Positions 7,648 to 17,110 are shown, counted from the first letter of the stretch. The stretch is 46,734 nt of DNA from Lewinella cohaerens DSM 23179 (GCF_000379805.1 NZ_KB903544.1:49334-96067), one strand, 5' to 3'. Made by a program: numbers and translations. The notes: generated by a model not told the origin, from the letters alone.

Positions 7648-9858
7648 ATGAAGAAACTTGAACGCCGATTATCCTTGTCCTACGTAGTAGCTATTGGAAT
7701 AGGGGGTATGTTGGGAAGTGGCATTTTTGTTTTGCCTGGAATTGCGGCGGCGAAAACTGGCCCCTCTATTTGGCTGGCTTACTTATTGGCAGGCATTTGT
7801 GTTTTACCTGCCGCTTTATCCAAGTCGGAGCTTGCGACGGCGATGCCTACTTCTGGTGGTACCTACGTGTATATCGAACGTGCCTTCGGCCCGGTGATGG
7901 GGACCATTTCTGGCATTGGCCTTTGGTTGTCGTTGTTGCTTAAAAGTTCTTTTGCACTTGTAGGGTTTGGTGCCTATCTGGCTGTTTTGGCCCGAGTACC
8001 GCTAAAGTCGGTCGCTTTAATTAGCTTGGTACTCATTCTTTGCCTCAATGTTCTGGGGGTTAAAAAGGTGGGCAAGGCCCAGCTCGTCATTGTTAGTGTT
8101 AGTATTATAGGTTTGATCGCACTGATTTTTGGGGGCGTGATTTCTGTACAACCGACAAATCTGCAGCCTGCTTTTTTGAATGGGAATATGGGCTTGTATG
8201 CAGCTACTGCATTTGTATTTGTCTCTTACGCTGGTGTCACTAAAGTGGCAGCAATTGCGGAAGAAATAAAAAATCCTGGGCGTAACCTTCCTATAGCGAT
8301 GTTGCTTTCGCTGGTGATCGTTACTTCACTGTATACGTTGGTAAGTTTCGCGATGGTAGGGAATATCCCTATAGAGGAATTTAGTACTGATTTGCACCCT
8401 GTTTATACCCTTGCGGATAAAGTTATGGGACACTGGGCGGGCATTGCTGCAGCCGTGTTGGGGGTGGTTACGCTGATCTCTATGGCCAATAGTGGTGTAC
8501 TTGCTGCTTCTCGTTTTCCTTTTGCGATGAGCCGTGACCGGTTGGCCCCGGAGCTTTTAGGGAAGGTCCACCAAAAATACTTGACTCCAATCTTGGCGAT
8601 TGTCCTTACTTGTGGGATGATGGCACTGGTTATTGTTTTTTTGGAAGTAGAAAAGATAGCCAAACTAGCTAGTGCCTTCAAGGTGATGATGTTTATTTTG
8701 GTGAATTTTTGCGTTATCGTTTTACGAGAAACTTCGGTAGCTTGGTATCAACCTAAATTCCGATCTCCTTTGTATCCATGGATGCAGATCTTCGGAATTC
8801 TTTCCGGCATGGGGCTACTCTATGTTTTGGGTATGTCAGCACTCTTCGGGGCACTTGTTATCATTACTGCTGGCTTAATTACCTTTTACCTTTACGGAAA
8901 GTCAAGAGTACAACGGAGTGGTGTGCTAAAGGTTTATGGCCATCGCCCGGCAGCGTTTTTGCTTTACCGGCGTCGCCAAAATGCTGCTAAAGCTGCGGGG
9001 CAACATGCCCTGGATACTGGGCATGAAAACACAGCCAACCTTGACGGTGCACTCGCCACGAATGTCCGTACCGTCACGCCGCTTTTTGGTGCGGAACGTT
9101 CGGCTGAAATGCTGGTGGAAATGTCTGCAGCACTTGCTCAGGGGAACAAGGTTCAGGTCGTTCATTTACGAGAAGTGCCCGACCAGACTCGCTTGGCAGA
9201 TGTCTTGGATGACGACCCCAAAGTGAATGCCCTCAACCGTCGGATTGGTGTCATGGCAAGAGAGCAGTCCATTGACGTTGATTTTGATGCTGCTGTCACG
9301 CACGATTTAGTACAAACCATCCAGGATATTAGTGAGCAGACCCATTGCCGTTGGTTGGTCGCCGGTTGGAATGGCCGGCAAACGGCCAATAGTATTTTTG
9401 TACGTAACCCTATGGGGTGGTTGCTTACTCATATTGACAGTAATTTTGCGCTTTTTCTTGACAATGGCGTTCGCTATATTCGCCGGATTGTAGTGGCTAT
9501 TCGCCCTGGTCGACAGAATCCAGAATTCATTCAGGCCTGTGACCGGATTGCACAGTTTTACGGTGCTGAACTGACGCTAATGCGGGTGACTATGCCCAAA
9601 GCAACCAAAGAAGAATTAAAAGAACTGGAAGCACAATCCCAAGCCTTGCTAAGCTCTTGCGATTCTCCTGCTAAACTTCGAGTAGAAGTATCGGCAGACC
9701 CCGTTCAGGCGTTATCTGAAGCTTCTGCTGAATACGACTTACTTATCATCGGTACACCAGCTAAAGAGAATTGGTTAGATGTGCTGGTGGGTGTAAACAA
9801 GGACCGTTTTGCAAAAAATGCAGCTTGTTCGGTGCTGAGATTGACATTTAAGAAGTAA
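7648..9858 (+). CDS. APC-family amino acid permease fused to universal stress protein domains
   Basis: This is a 736-residue fusion. Residues ~10-425 are a 12-helix amino acid/polyamine/organocation transporter, with the conserved GIGGMLGSGIFVLPG in helix 1 and EIKNPGRNLP after helix 6. After a linker, residues ~470-600 and ~605-736 form two universal-stress-protein-like modules; the second ends in YDLLIIGTPA followed by the C-terminal strand CSVLRLTF. USP tails of this kind are thought to bind nucleotides and gate transport. The substrate is not predictable. The GC content returns to the genome average here, unlike the preceding island. Confidence 0.88.
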   Translation: MKKLERRLSLSYVVAIGIGGMLGSGIFVLPGIAAAKTGPSIWLAYLLAGICVLPAALSKSELATAMPTSGGTYVYIERAFGPVMGTISGIGLWLSLLLKSSFALVGFGAYLAVLARVPLKSVALISLVLILCLNVLGVKKVGKAQLVIVSVSIIGLIALIFGGVISVQPTNLQPAFLNGNMGLYAATAFVFVSYAGVTKVAAIAEEIKNPGRNLPIAMLLSLVIVTSLYTLVSFAMVGNIPIEEFSTDLHPVYTLADKVMGHWAGIAAAVLGVVTLISMANSGVLAASRFPFAMSRDRLAPELLGKVHQKYLTPILAIVLTCGMMALVIVFLEVEKIAKLASAFKVMMFILVNFCVIVLRETSVAWYQPKFRSPLYPWMQIFGILSGMGLLYVLGMSALFGALVIITAGLITFYLYGKSRVQRSGVLKVYGHRPAAFLLYRRRQNAAKAAGQHALDTGHENTANLDGALATNVRTVTPLFGAERSAEMLVEMSAALAQGNKVQVVHLREVPDQTRLADVLDDDPKVNALNRRIGVMAREQSIDVDFDAAVTHDLVQTIQDISEQTHCRWLVAGWNGRQTANSIFVRNPMGWLLTHIDSNFALFLDNGVRYIRRIVVAIRPGRQNPEFIQACDRIAQFYGAELTLMRVTMPKATKEELKELEAQSQALLSSCDSPAKLRVEVSADPVQALSEASAEYDLLIIGTPAKENWLDVLVGVNKDRFAKNAACSVLRLTFKK

Positions 9859-9885
9859 AAAAAAGACCCTTGATATAAAACGGAG

Positions 9886-10824
9886 ATGAAATTAATTCTT
9901 CAAATAGCATTTGTTTTTGTTCCTGTTTTGTCAATAGCACAGGACTATATTGACTATTACAGCAGTATCAATGATGCAAAAAGAAGGGTTCTTGAGGGAG
10001 AGTACGATACCGCTCTGGTTATTTACAAGCAAACTTTTGAAACCTTTGAGTTTGAATATGCCCGAGACTGTGTTAATGCAGCAGAGGTAGCAGCATTTCT
10101 TAACGAACATGAGTCTACCAATTACTTTTTAGAATGTTCGCTAAGAATAGGGGTTCCACTAACTTTTTTCGAGGAGAAAGAGAAGTACGAGGAGTTTAGA
10201 AAAACCGATTACTGGATTCAATTAGTTGTAGCATCTGCAATGTTACATCGTGAATACCTTGGTGCAATAGATTCTACACTCCGAGCAGAGATAAATGAAA
10301 TGTTTAGGGAAGACCAAAGTATTAGGTCGTCGTATTACAAATGGTGGAATTTCCTCTGGCGTCCACTGATTGCTAAAAAATGGAAAGCCTTAAATAAGCG
10401 CCAAGTAAATCGCTTGGTAGAAATCACGAAAGAGCAAGGATTTCCCGGAGAGAAGTTAATTGGTATCGACGTAGAAGAATATCACCCTAAGATTGATGGG
10501 AACCAATGCTCTGCAGGAATGCCGATTGTGATCTTGCTTCATCATTATAGCCAGCCCAACGCATCTCATTATTCGCTCTTTAAAGAACAAATCGCATTAG
10601 GTAATCTCCTAAATCAACATTATGCGACAGTAAGTGACTTTGAGGCCAAGTACGGGAAGGGACAATATGCCAATGACGGGTTTTATGGAGTTGGCCTGCC
10701 GCTAGACGGTGATACTTCTGAAGTAGAGGTTAAGCGTGCTCAAATTGGCCTTCTTGATGAAAAGGAGATGCGTAACCTTAACCAACAGGAAGTACTAACG
10801 AAATTTTGGAATAGGTTATATTGA
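9886..10824 (+). CDS. Secreted protein, DUF6624-like C-terminal half
   Basis: A 312-residue protein with a signal peptide ending near VLSIAQ (about residue 19). The first half looks helical and TPR-like (EGEYDTALVIYKQTFETFEF). The second half carries the spaced pattern EDQSIR … RLVEITKEQGFPG … ILLHHYSQ … DFEAKYGKG, which resembles DUF6624 (DQxxR, then GFP/GWP, then a histidine pair). The catalytic role of DUF6624 is unknown. The gene starts 27 bp after the transporter and is followed by two other small envelope genes on the same strand. Confidence 0.65.
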   Translation: MKLILQIAFVFVPVLSIAQDYIDYYSSINDAKRRVLEGEYDTALVIYKQTFETFEFEYARDCVNAAEVAAFLNEHESTNYFLECSLRIGVPLTFFEEKEKYEEFRKTDYWIQLVVASAMLHREYLGAIDSTLRAEINEMFREDQSIRSSYYKWWNFLWRPLIAKKWKALNKRQVNRLVEITKEQGFPGEKLIGIDVEEYHPKIDGNQCSAGMPIVILLHHYSQPNASHYSLFKEQIALGNLLNQHYATVSDFEAKYGKGQYANDGFYGVGLPLDGDTSEVEVKRAQIGLLDEKEMRNLNQQEVLTKFWNRLY

Positions 10825-10861
10825 GGGATAATTCGAAATTATACGTTCAAAACGCGCTACA

Positions 10862-11614
10862 ATGAAACTCCTGACATTTATTGCTAATGTTTTCATGCTC
10901 TTATTTCTGGGTTTTGCCAATCCTCTTTTAGGGCAAAATATCCCCGTTGAAATCTATATAGCTCCCGAGGCATCCACGTTAAGACTCAACGGCGAGACTT
11001 ATGAAGGCGTCACTTACCTGAAGTTGGAATTACCAGAAAAAGAATATATCGTTGAAGTTTCGAACCCCAAATTCGAGCTATTTATAGATACCATTCAGGT
11101 TAAGGCTAATAGAAGGAATGTCTTTAAGTTTGGTTTGGTTAAGCAAAGCCAGCGCTATAAAGACTATAAGGTTGTTTACGATGAATATCGAGATTCCAGA
11201 GTGGAAGCCATCACTTATAATACGGTTCTATGGGTCTTGAATGGAGTTGCGTTGTGGTATGCTATAGACGGAGGGGCGACGAATAGAATTGACAAAGTTG
11301 AAGGTAATCTGGCTGGCGTAAGGGTGTTGTATAGCAATGCGATTAATGCAACGGAAGGCGCGATGTATGCCTCACAATATGATGCCTTGTCAGAGGACTA
11401 TGAAAGCAAAAGAAAGAGTCTCTATAATAAAAGGATGATCGGAATCCCGTTGGTTATTGGTTCTTCTTATTTTACGTATAGGCTGCTGCGAAAGATCAAT
11501 AAAGCTCAATTGGAAAAACCAATATTTGATCCTGAGAGTTTGTTGACGATCCATTCTGTAAATATTGTTCCTGCCTTTAGTGGTTTTGCATTGAATATTA
11601 AGCTTAATTTCTAA
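10862..11614 (+). CDS. Envelope protein with PEGA-like domain and two membrane helices
   Basis: The 250-residue product has a signal peptide (…FLGFANPLLGQN). A beta-rich segment at about 28-95 (LRLNGETYEGVTYLKLELPE, then KFELFIDTIQVKA) resembles a PEGA-type carbohydrate or peptidoglycan-associated fold. Hydrophobic segments follow near 122-140 and 198-213. No catalytic motif is visible. It probably sits in the envelope and is co-transcribed with the 122-aa lipoprotein gene that begins 2 bp after its stop. Confidence 0.5.
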   Translation: MKLLTFIANVFMLLFLGFANPLLGQNIPVEIYIAPEASTLRLNGETYEGVTYLKLELPEKEYIVEVSNPKFELFIDTIQVKANRRNVFKFGLVKQSQRYKDYKVVYDEYRDSRVEAITYNTVLWVLNGVALWYAIDGGATNRIDKVEGNLAGVRVLYSNAINATEGAMYASQYDALSEDYESKRKSLYNKRMIGIPLVIGSSYFTYRLLRKINKAQLEKPIFDPESLLTIHSVNIVPAFSGFALNIKLNF

Positions 11615-11616
11615 TC

Positions 11617-11985
11617 ATGTATAGAATCATTTTGCTCTTTTTAACCTCAATTCTGTTTTCTACCTGTGTAGATGATGTTATTCCATTGCCGGAAAATCAG
11701 CTGCTTGATGAAGAATTTGATATAATTACTATTCTGGGAAGCCCCTATGATGGCGTAGGAGGTCTAAGGGTTATTTACTCGATCAATTATGATTATTCAG
11801 AGAACCCATCTATAAATGGTGTTGGTGTATTCAGGAATGGTGTACTCATCGCCACGCTGCCACTCTACCGCAATAGTTTTGTGCAATCGGGGCTGGCACC
11901 CAATATTACCGTTTGCTACTCTTTGGCGCTCACTAACGGGGAGGAATATTCTCGCAAAACGGAAGAAGTCTGTATTGACACCTAG
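11617..11985 (+). CDS. Small lipoprotein, fibronectin-III-like
   Basis: This 122-residue protein has a lipoprotein signal, LLFLTSILFSTC, with the lipid-modified cysteine at residue 17. The remainder is beta-rich with the spacing of a single FN3-like domain (VIYSINYDY … GVGVFRNGVLIATLP … ITVCYSLALTNGEEYS). No function is recognised. The stop codon overlaps the convergent truA stop by 4 bp through a shared CTAG. Confidence 0.6.
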   Translation: MYRIILLFLTSILFSTCVDDVIPLPENQLLDEEFDIITILGSPYDGVGGLRVIYSINYDYSENPSINGVGVFRNGVLIATLPLYRNSFVQSGLAPNITVCYSLALTNGEEYSRKTEEVCIDT

Positions 11986-12728
11986 GCTTCCAAAAAGGCA
12001 TACCGAACTTCTGTCAGGAAAAGTCCTTCGGGGGCAATACTCAGGCTTTTGGGCAGATGCTCTTGCTTATCTAGTGCTTGGCGAACCTGTGCTATGGTTA
12101 ACTTACCTTCCCCTACGGAGATGGACATGCCTACGATCAGGCGCACCATTCCTCGTAGAAAGCGATTCGCGGCAATATGGTAGACCCACTCTCCTTCATT
12201 GAATTCCCATTCCGAGCGAAAAAGCTCACAATGCATGGTTTTAGCATCGGAGCCTGTTTTACAGAAAGGAAGAAATTCATTGTATTCCAATAATAATGCT
12301 GCGGCCTCCTGCATCAATGCTTGATCGCAGTGTTGTGCTCTATGGAGGTGGAAAATGGTGTCTTGGCGAAAGGGGTCTTTCTGCCAGGTCAGGTGGTATT
12401 GGTAGGCTCGATAGTGTGCATCAAAGCGCGCATGCTGGTCATCGGCGACCGGAAAAATGCGCCGGATGGCAATGTCCTTTGGTAGGAATTTGTTGAGCCG
12501 AGACAAAAAACCTTTGGGAAACTCCCCCGTGAAATCAAAATGAGCAAAATACTCACTGGCGTGAACACCAGTGTCGGTTCGGCCACAGCCCATAATTTCC
12601 AGTTCGGGGGAACGCAAAATCAACGACAGTGCATGGGTGATCGTTTCCTGAACAGACACTTGCTTGGGCTGTACTTGCCAGCCGTGATAAGCTGCGCCAT
12701 TATAGGCGAGTTCTATAAAATAACGCAT
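11982..12728 (-). CDS. truA: tRNA pseudouridine(38-40) synthase TruA
   Basis: A 248-residue TruA, which makes pseudouridine at positions 38-40 of the tRNA anticodon stem. The catalytic motif GRTDTGVHA carries the nucleophile D52. FLRGMVRLIVG and the N-terminal YFIELAYNGAAYHGWQ are family signatures, and length is normal. It lies 3 bp downstream of the S41 peptidase stop on the same strand, so the two are probably transcribed together. Confidence 0.95.
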   Translation of the reverse strand: MRYFIELAYNGAAYHGWQVQPKQVSVQETITHALSLILRSPELEIMGCGRTDTGVHASEYFAHFDFTGEFPKGFLSRLNKFLPKDIAIRRIFPVADDQHARFDAHYRAYQYHLTWQKDPFRQDTIFHLHRAQHCDQALMQEAAALLLEYNEFLPFCKTGSDAKTMHCELFRSEWEFNEGEWVYHIAANRFLRGMVRLIVGMSISVGEGKLTIAQVRQALDKQEHLPKSLSIAPEGLFLTEVRYAFLEA

Positions 12729-12731
12729 GGT

Positions 12732-13916
12732 TTATTTTTCGCTGATGGCTGCTGCCGCTTTTTCTAAAATAACAGCCTTCCCTTTCTCAATAATTGCATC
12801 AATACCTTTCAGTTCTTCTGCGGGGCCTGTCGTTTGGTAAATGTCTGGTTTTATCCCTTTTTCAATATTATAACCATTTGGCAAGTAGGTGCGGGTAGCA
12901 GAAATGCGAAACTTCCAGCCATTGGGCAGTTCAAAGGAAACGGGAACACCGCCGCCGCCACCGCTCTGGTCGCCAATAAGGGTGGCATTAGGTAGCGTAG
13001 ACATATAGGCAGAGAAAAAGTTGGTCGCAGAGTAACTGTGCCTGTTTATTAATACCACAATAGGCTTGTCGAGCATCATTCCGGTGCTATCAGCTACGGC
13101 CCATCGGCCCGGCCCTGTTTTCTCTTCTGTAGGCGTTTCGTCCTCTTCTTCTTTCTCCTCGTCCTCCTCTTCTTTGCCTTTTTTCTTTTTCTGCTTTGCT
13201 TTGGCTTCAGCAATTGCTTGATAATCTTTCAACGGCTTAAGGAAAACACTATCAGGCGTTGAAAATTCATCTGGCCCTGGCCCTGTTTTGTATTGCATCG
13301 TTCCGAAGTAGGTGCGCTCAGGAATGAATCGTTCCATCAATCGGAAAACATTCCTCATGGAACCACCGCCATTTTCGCGAACATCAATAATTAGTCCTTT
13401 TGCGTTGGCAAAACGGTTGAGGACATAGTCGAGATTACCTTTTGAAAAACCAGAGCGGAAAGAACCATAATAGACATAGCCAATAGAATCGGGTAACCAA
13501 GTATTAATTAAAGCTCCGGATGTTTGATAATCAGTTTTCCAGTACTGTCGGTTGATAAATCCCCGATTAAAATTGGCCGGATAATCGAGGTACCAATTAG
13601 CATTGCGGGAACGGTCATTGTTGATATAAAGGTTTACATGGCCGTCTCTGAGTTCAAAAAGCATCGTAGAAAGGATGCTATACAGCGAGTCATTACTGAG
13701 GCTGTCATTAATCAGAGGGCGGTATAGTTGATCCAGAGAATCCCACTTGACTTGCTTTTCTGCAAAGAAAGAATAGTTCTCTTTTACGGCACTATAAAAA
13801 TAATCGTAGTTGTTGCTGACTGTATTTGGTGGGTTTGATCCTACAATCCACTTTCCACAAGCCGTTAATAAAAAGACAAAAAAGAGAAAGCTTATTGTTC
13901 GTGTTATATTATTCAT
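12732..13916 (-). CDS. S41 family C-terminal processing peptidase-like lipoprotein
   Basis: A lipoprotein signal (FLFFVFLLTAC) starts from the ATG at 13916; an ATG at 13955 would put 13 odd residues before it. The mature protein is an S41 (tail-specific protease-like) serine peptidase. It has GLIIDVRENGGGSMRN followed by the nucleophile region VLINRHSYSATNFFS and GDQSGGGGGVP. A charged low-complexity insert of Lys and Glu lies between these motifs (about 50 residues, DNA 13095-13230). No PDZ domain is obvious. It would act at the cell envelope on an unknown substrate. Confidence 0.85.
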   Translation of the reverse strand: MNNITRTISFLFFVFLLTACGKWIVGSNPPNTVSNNYDYFYSAVKENYSFFAEKQVKWDSLDQLYRPLINDSLSNDSLYSILSTMLFELRDGHVNLYINNDRSRNANWYLDYPANFNRGFINRQYWKTDYQTSGALINTWLPDSIGYVYYGSFRSGFSKGNLDYVLNRFANAKGLIIDVRENGGGSMRNVFRLMERFIPERTYFGTMQYKTGPGPDEFSTPDSVFLKPLKDYQAIAEAKAKQKKKKGKEEEDEEKEEEDETPTEEKTGPGRWAVADSTGMMLDKPIVVLINRHSYSATNFFSAYMSTLPNATLIGDQSGGGGGVPVSFELPNGWKFRISATRTYLPNGYNIEKGIKPDIYQTTGPAEELKGIDAIIEKGKAVILEKAAAAISEK

Positions 13917-13992
13917 GCCTGGAGTTTGATATGCTAAGTATTGCGCAAAAAACAAGTTGAACCGTCTCTGAACTTTTCGTTACCTCCGGTTT

Positions 13993-14802
13993 TTACAGGA
14001 GCACTCTAAAACCATAACCGAGGCTACCCACAGTAGCGATCATTGGCTTGGTTCTGGGTAGAGGAGTATAGAGCAGGCTCCAATCATAGGCAATACGATC
14101 CGTACGCCAGTCGCGTGCCTGATGATCTGCATCAACGCCCACGGTGAATTTGAAAAATTTATTCAGCGTTACGATTTCAACGGCTTTGAAAAATTCTTTA
14201 CCCCCTGTTTTAGGAATATGTAAAAACGGACCTATACCAATATAAGTAGGCCGATAAAGCGCGGTAAGGAGAGGTAAGTCGACCCTGGTCGTAGCCACCC
14301 AACGATCACTTCCGTCAATACTTCTGCGGTCTAGCGCACCTACGCTAAGAGAAGATTGAAAGAGAAGGCTTTGTGTATTATTCGTAGGTAGTGGATAGCT
14401 CCGGTTATTAAACTGGAGATTGTAAGCTCCGCCCACGTATTGCCGATTGTCGCTACTAGCATCATCGCCTACTCGGGTGTAATAACCTACGCTTAGCTCC
14501 ATGTTATTGAGTTCGGCAGTACCTTTTGTATCCCGCCGGGGCTTTATTTTCGCTTTAAGGGTAGCAGTCTCAATGGAAAAGGACAGCCTAAATATTCCAT
14601 TGTCTTTAACCTCTTCAAAATTCGTAAAAACGCGAAAACCTGACCCCCGATAAGCAAAAGGGGTGTGGGCTTGATCACGAACAGTATGAATGGGAATACC
14701 AACGCCTATCGTCAGATACTTACCATTGGTATTTAGAATATTTTCCTGAGCGCTAAGATTTAAGCAGCACAGCAAAGCAAAAAAGCTGAGCCCTGTTTTC
14801 AT
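13993..14802 (-). CDS. Secreted protein, possible outer-membrane beta-barrel
   Basis: A 269-residue protein with a signal peptide (MKTGLSFFALLCCLNLSAQ). The mature part alternates polar and hydrophobic residues in many short strands (FRLSFSIETATL, MELSVGYYTRVG, GAYNLQFNN, YIGIGPFLHI). It ends SLGYGFRVLL, an aromatic/hydrophobic terminus that would suit barrel assembly. No family is recognised. The long upstream region (14803-14924) carries a motif shared with 21.8 kb. Confidence 0.5.
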   Translation of the reverse strand: MKTGLSFFALLCCLNLSAQENILNTNGKYLTIGVGIPIHTVRDQAHTPFAYRGSGFRVFTNFEEVKDNGIFRLSFSIETATLKAKIKPRRDTKGTAELNNMELSVGYYTRVGDDASSDNRQYVGGAYNLQFNNRSYPLPTNNTQSLLFQSSLSVGALDRRSIDGSDRWVATTRVDLPLLTALYRPTYIGIGPFLHIPKTGGKEFFKAVEIVTLNKFFKFTVGVDADHQARDWRTDRIAYDWSLLYTPLPRTKPMIATVGSLGYGFRVLL

Positions 14803-14864
14803 GATTTTCTTTGTTGATCTGGAGAATTGTTAGATTAAAATCAGCAGCAAATACTTGTCGCGAC

Positions 14865-14900
14865 TTTCCCAAATAGTTGTTTTATTCTCGTGCTGTTCCT
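14865..14900 (-). repeat. Short dispersed repeat shared with 21754-21840
   Basis: TTTCCCAAATAGTT (14865-14878) lies next to a 21-bp match containing CTCGTGCTGTTCCT (14880-14900). The same two blocks recur at 21754-21767 and 21820-21840, there separated by 52 bp that include a 10-bp inverted repeat. The 21-bp block is identical at 20 positions. Confidence 0.5.
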
Positions 14901-14924
14901 AATTTTTGAAACCTGCATCCTATC

Positions 14925-16100
14925 TTACTGAAAAACAGCATAGCTAATGCCAAAAAGCAATACGGATAATACCACGCCTACCATAAATAGGTTGTAACAA
15001 ATGCGTAGTTGGTTGTACTTTTTACCCAACGAACGCCCGAGGAAATAAAGATCACGCTTAATCGCCGATTCCAGTGTATCGTCATCAGCGATGATAATAT
15101 CCATGCCGGCATCATACTCTTTGATCCCCATTCGGTAGAAGTTACCGAAGAAGAAAAGGTTAGACTGTCCTTTGTTGATGTCCTCCTGTGTGGTGATCCC
15201 CGTCATTGGAATAGGCCGGGTGGCCAAGGTCGCAAAAATCATCGAACACAAGCAAGTCAGCAAAAGCACAATAACCGGAATCATCAGGTGAGGTGCATCA
15301 TTGACGTAGCCAGCAGCCATAGGCACAGCAATCGTGACGATCAAGGCATTCACGGAAAGCATGATATTCGCTTTGTTATCTGCCAGGTTGCTTAGGTCCA
15401 TGTGATTTCGCAGTGCTGTTTTAAACATCATCTGCGCACTACGGTTGGTACTGATCGTATTTCCTGTACGAGTATTTTGCTTTGATTTTTTCTTCTTTTT
15501 TTTCTTCTTCTTTTTTTTGCGCAGCTTCTTTAACGTCTTCTCGTTTTGCTGGTGTTGTATGCCGTATATTTCTTCGGCAATGTTGGTGTGGTATTTATGC
15601 CCTTTTACAAACTTATAATTGAGTTGGTACCACGCTCTCTCGTCATAAACCTCATTGCGAAAAACTTCCCATTCATGGCGTAATCCTGAAAGTAGAGCGA
15701 GGTAGTCTGCCCGTCCGATATTACTTAAATCAGCATCCCGCAGGATCATTTCCATCTGATCGGTAGGCTCGTGGCTGATCTTCGTAGCTAGAATGAGCCG
15801 CTTGATGGTAGCAATATCTTCTTCTGAATAATCTAAATCCTTTAGGAACTCGGCTGCCATTTCAGCACCGTTGGCTTCGTGATTTTCGTAAGATTTTACG
15901 TAGCCGATATCGTGAAACCAGGCTGCGACCTCTAGCAGCTCACAATCTTTGTTCGAAATTTCATGCCTGGCTGACAATAGCCTCACGGCATCTACGACAG
16001 ACAAGGTATGCGGAAGGTTATGGTAATAATGATCGGGCGTTAACTTCTCTTGCAAGAGGTTTTTTACGTGACGCTCGGTCTTACTTACATTCGTTGGCAT
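14925..16100 (-). CDS. HD-domain phosphohydrolase fused to Pycsar-type membrane effector domain
   Basis: This 391-residue protein has two parts. Residues ~1-170 form an HD phosphohydrolase, with H31, the H63-D64 pair in WFHDIGY, H74 and D122 placed as metal ligands. A run of 11 lysines (about 195-206) separates it from residues ~222-391. That part is the membrane domain shared with Pycsar effectors (DUF5706-like), with the signature NHMDLSNLADNKANIMLS and three hydrophobic helices. In Pycsar defence, related domains sense cCMP or cUMP and damage the membrane. No pyrimidine cyclase gene is nearby, and this fusion is widespread in Bacteroidota, so a housekeeping nucleotide-signalling role is at least as likely. 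Confidence 0.85.
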   Translation of the reverse strand: MPTNVSKTERHVKNLLQEKLTPDHYYHNLPHTLSVVDAVRLLSARHEISNKDCELLEVAAWFHDIGYVKSYENHEANGAEMAAEFLKDLDYSEEDIATIKRLILATKISHEPTDQMEMILRDADLSNIGRADYLALLSGLRHEWEVFRNEVYDERAWYQLNYKFVKGHKYHTNIAEEIYGIQHQQNEKTLKKLRKKKKKKKKKKKSKQNTRTGNTISTNRSAQMMFKTALRNHMDLSNLADNKANIMLSVNALIVTIAVPMAAGYVNDAPHLMIPVIVLLLTCLCSMIFATLATRPIPMTGITTQEDINKGQSNLFFFGNFYRMGIKEYDAGMDIIIADDDTLESAIKRDLYFLGRSLGKKYNQLRICYNLFMVGVVLSVLLFGISYAVFQ

Positions 16101-16212
16101 ATTCTTTTTTTTCCACGGTACAGAGCATGTCGAGGGAATAATGTCGGTTAGCTCCCCCTATCCGGGTTTTTATCAAACACTAATTTAAGCATCAAAAGCC
16201 TAACCTAATAAT

Positions 16213-17055
16213 TTACTTCTCCTGTTCCTCGGCTACTAACGCCAAAAAAGCAGCTTGCAAAGCTTTTGTATGAGCACCAGGTTCTCCGTTTCCTATGGCT
16301 TTGCCGTCAATAAAACTAACCGGCAAAGCCCCTTTGGTAGAGCTGGTTAGAAAGGCTTCTTTAGCTTCTTTCCATTCTGCTAAAGAGACGTCTCTTTCTT
16401 CTGTTTGCATCCCGCTTTTACGAGCCAATGCTAATATTTTAGCACGGGTAATGCCTGCGAGCACTTTGTCTTTTGCGGTGACCAACACATCATCCTTCGT
16501 AATGAGGAAAAAATTAGAGCGGTCGCTTTCCCTGATATATTTACCATCGTGGTACAAAATATATTCCGCTTCCTGTTTTTTTAGCCAGGGTAAGAGGTGT
16601 ATCCCGATCAGGTAATTAAGGGATTTGATTTCAGGGAGCTCACGTTGGTATTGGTAGGTGGCTACCCGCGCTCCGCGCTCAAATTGAATAGGTGGCGGCC
16701 CAGGAAAAGGAGATTGTAAAATAAAGAGATTACCAACGGTAGGTGCGTAGCCATCTGGCGTGTAGCCACCCGTAAGGACTAATCTTATTCCTCCGGAAGG
16801 TTGCTCATTGGCTGCAATGAGTTGATGTATACCTTGCTTGAGGTTTTCTCTTTCAATGGGTGATACCAACCCAAGGCGCTTTGCTGAGCGATAAAAACGA
16901 TCGAGGTAATCTTCTAAAAATCGAGGCTGGAAACGCTCGAAAACGAAATAATCAAAAATGCCAAATCCTCGTAAAAGGGCCAAATCATTTAATCCCAACT
17001 GAGCAGTCTCCTCGGGAATAATTGCTCCGTTTAAGTAACACTTTAGCTTATTCAA
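16213..17055 (-). CDS. Class IV PLP-dependent aminotransferase (branched-chain/D-amino acid type)
   Basis: A 280-residue fold-type IV aminotransferase. The PLP-binding lysine is K144 in PEIKSLNYL. E176 in YIRESDRSNFF contacts the pyridine ring, and LAGITRAKIL is the phosphate-binding motif (usually LPGITR). These are shared by branched-chain aminotransferase (IlvE), D-alanine aminotransferase and 4-amino-4-deoxychorismate lyase, which cannot be separated from sequence alone. The protein is short of the ~300+ residues typical of IlvE. A -7 promoter box on the minus strand lies at 17111-17118. Confidence 0.85.
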   Translation of the reverse strand: MNKLKCYLNGAIIPEETAQLGLNDLALLRGFGIFDYFVFERFQPRFLEDYLDRFYRSAKRLGLVSPIERENLKQGIHQLIAANEQPSGGIRLVLTGGYTPDGYAPTVGNLFILQSPFPGPPPIQFERGARVATYQYQRELPEIKSLNYLIGIHLLPWLKKQEAEYILYHDGKYIRESDRSNFFLITKDDVLVTAKDKVLAGITRAKILALARKSGMQTEERDVSLAEWKEAKEAFLTSSTKGALPVSFIDGKAIGNGEPGAHTKALQAAFLALVAEEQEK

Positions 17056-17110
17056 GGTCCTTATTTTCTTTATTTGCCGAAATATACCGGTAAAAACCGG
17101 ATGTTTGCAG

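Noticed and set aside
8926-9389. Overlapping frames inside the USP region of the transporter
   Set aside because: These are shadows of the long frame, whose protein is continuous and domain-like throughout.
14925-16100. Complete Pycsar anti-phage operon
   Set aside because: Only the effector-like domain is present; neighbours are an aminotransferase and a barrel-like protein, with no cyclase.
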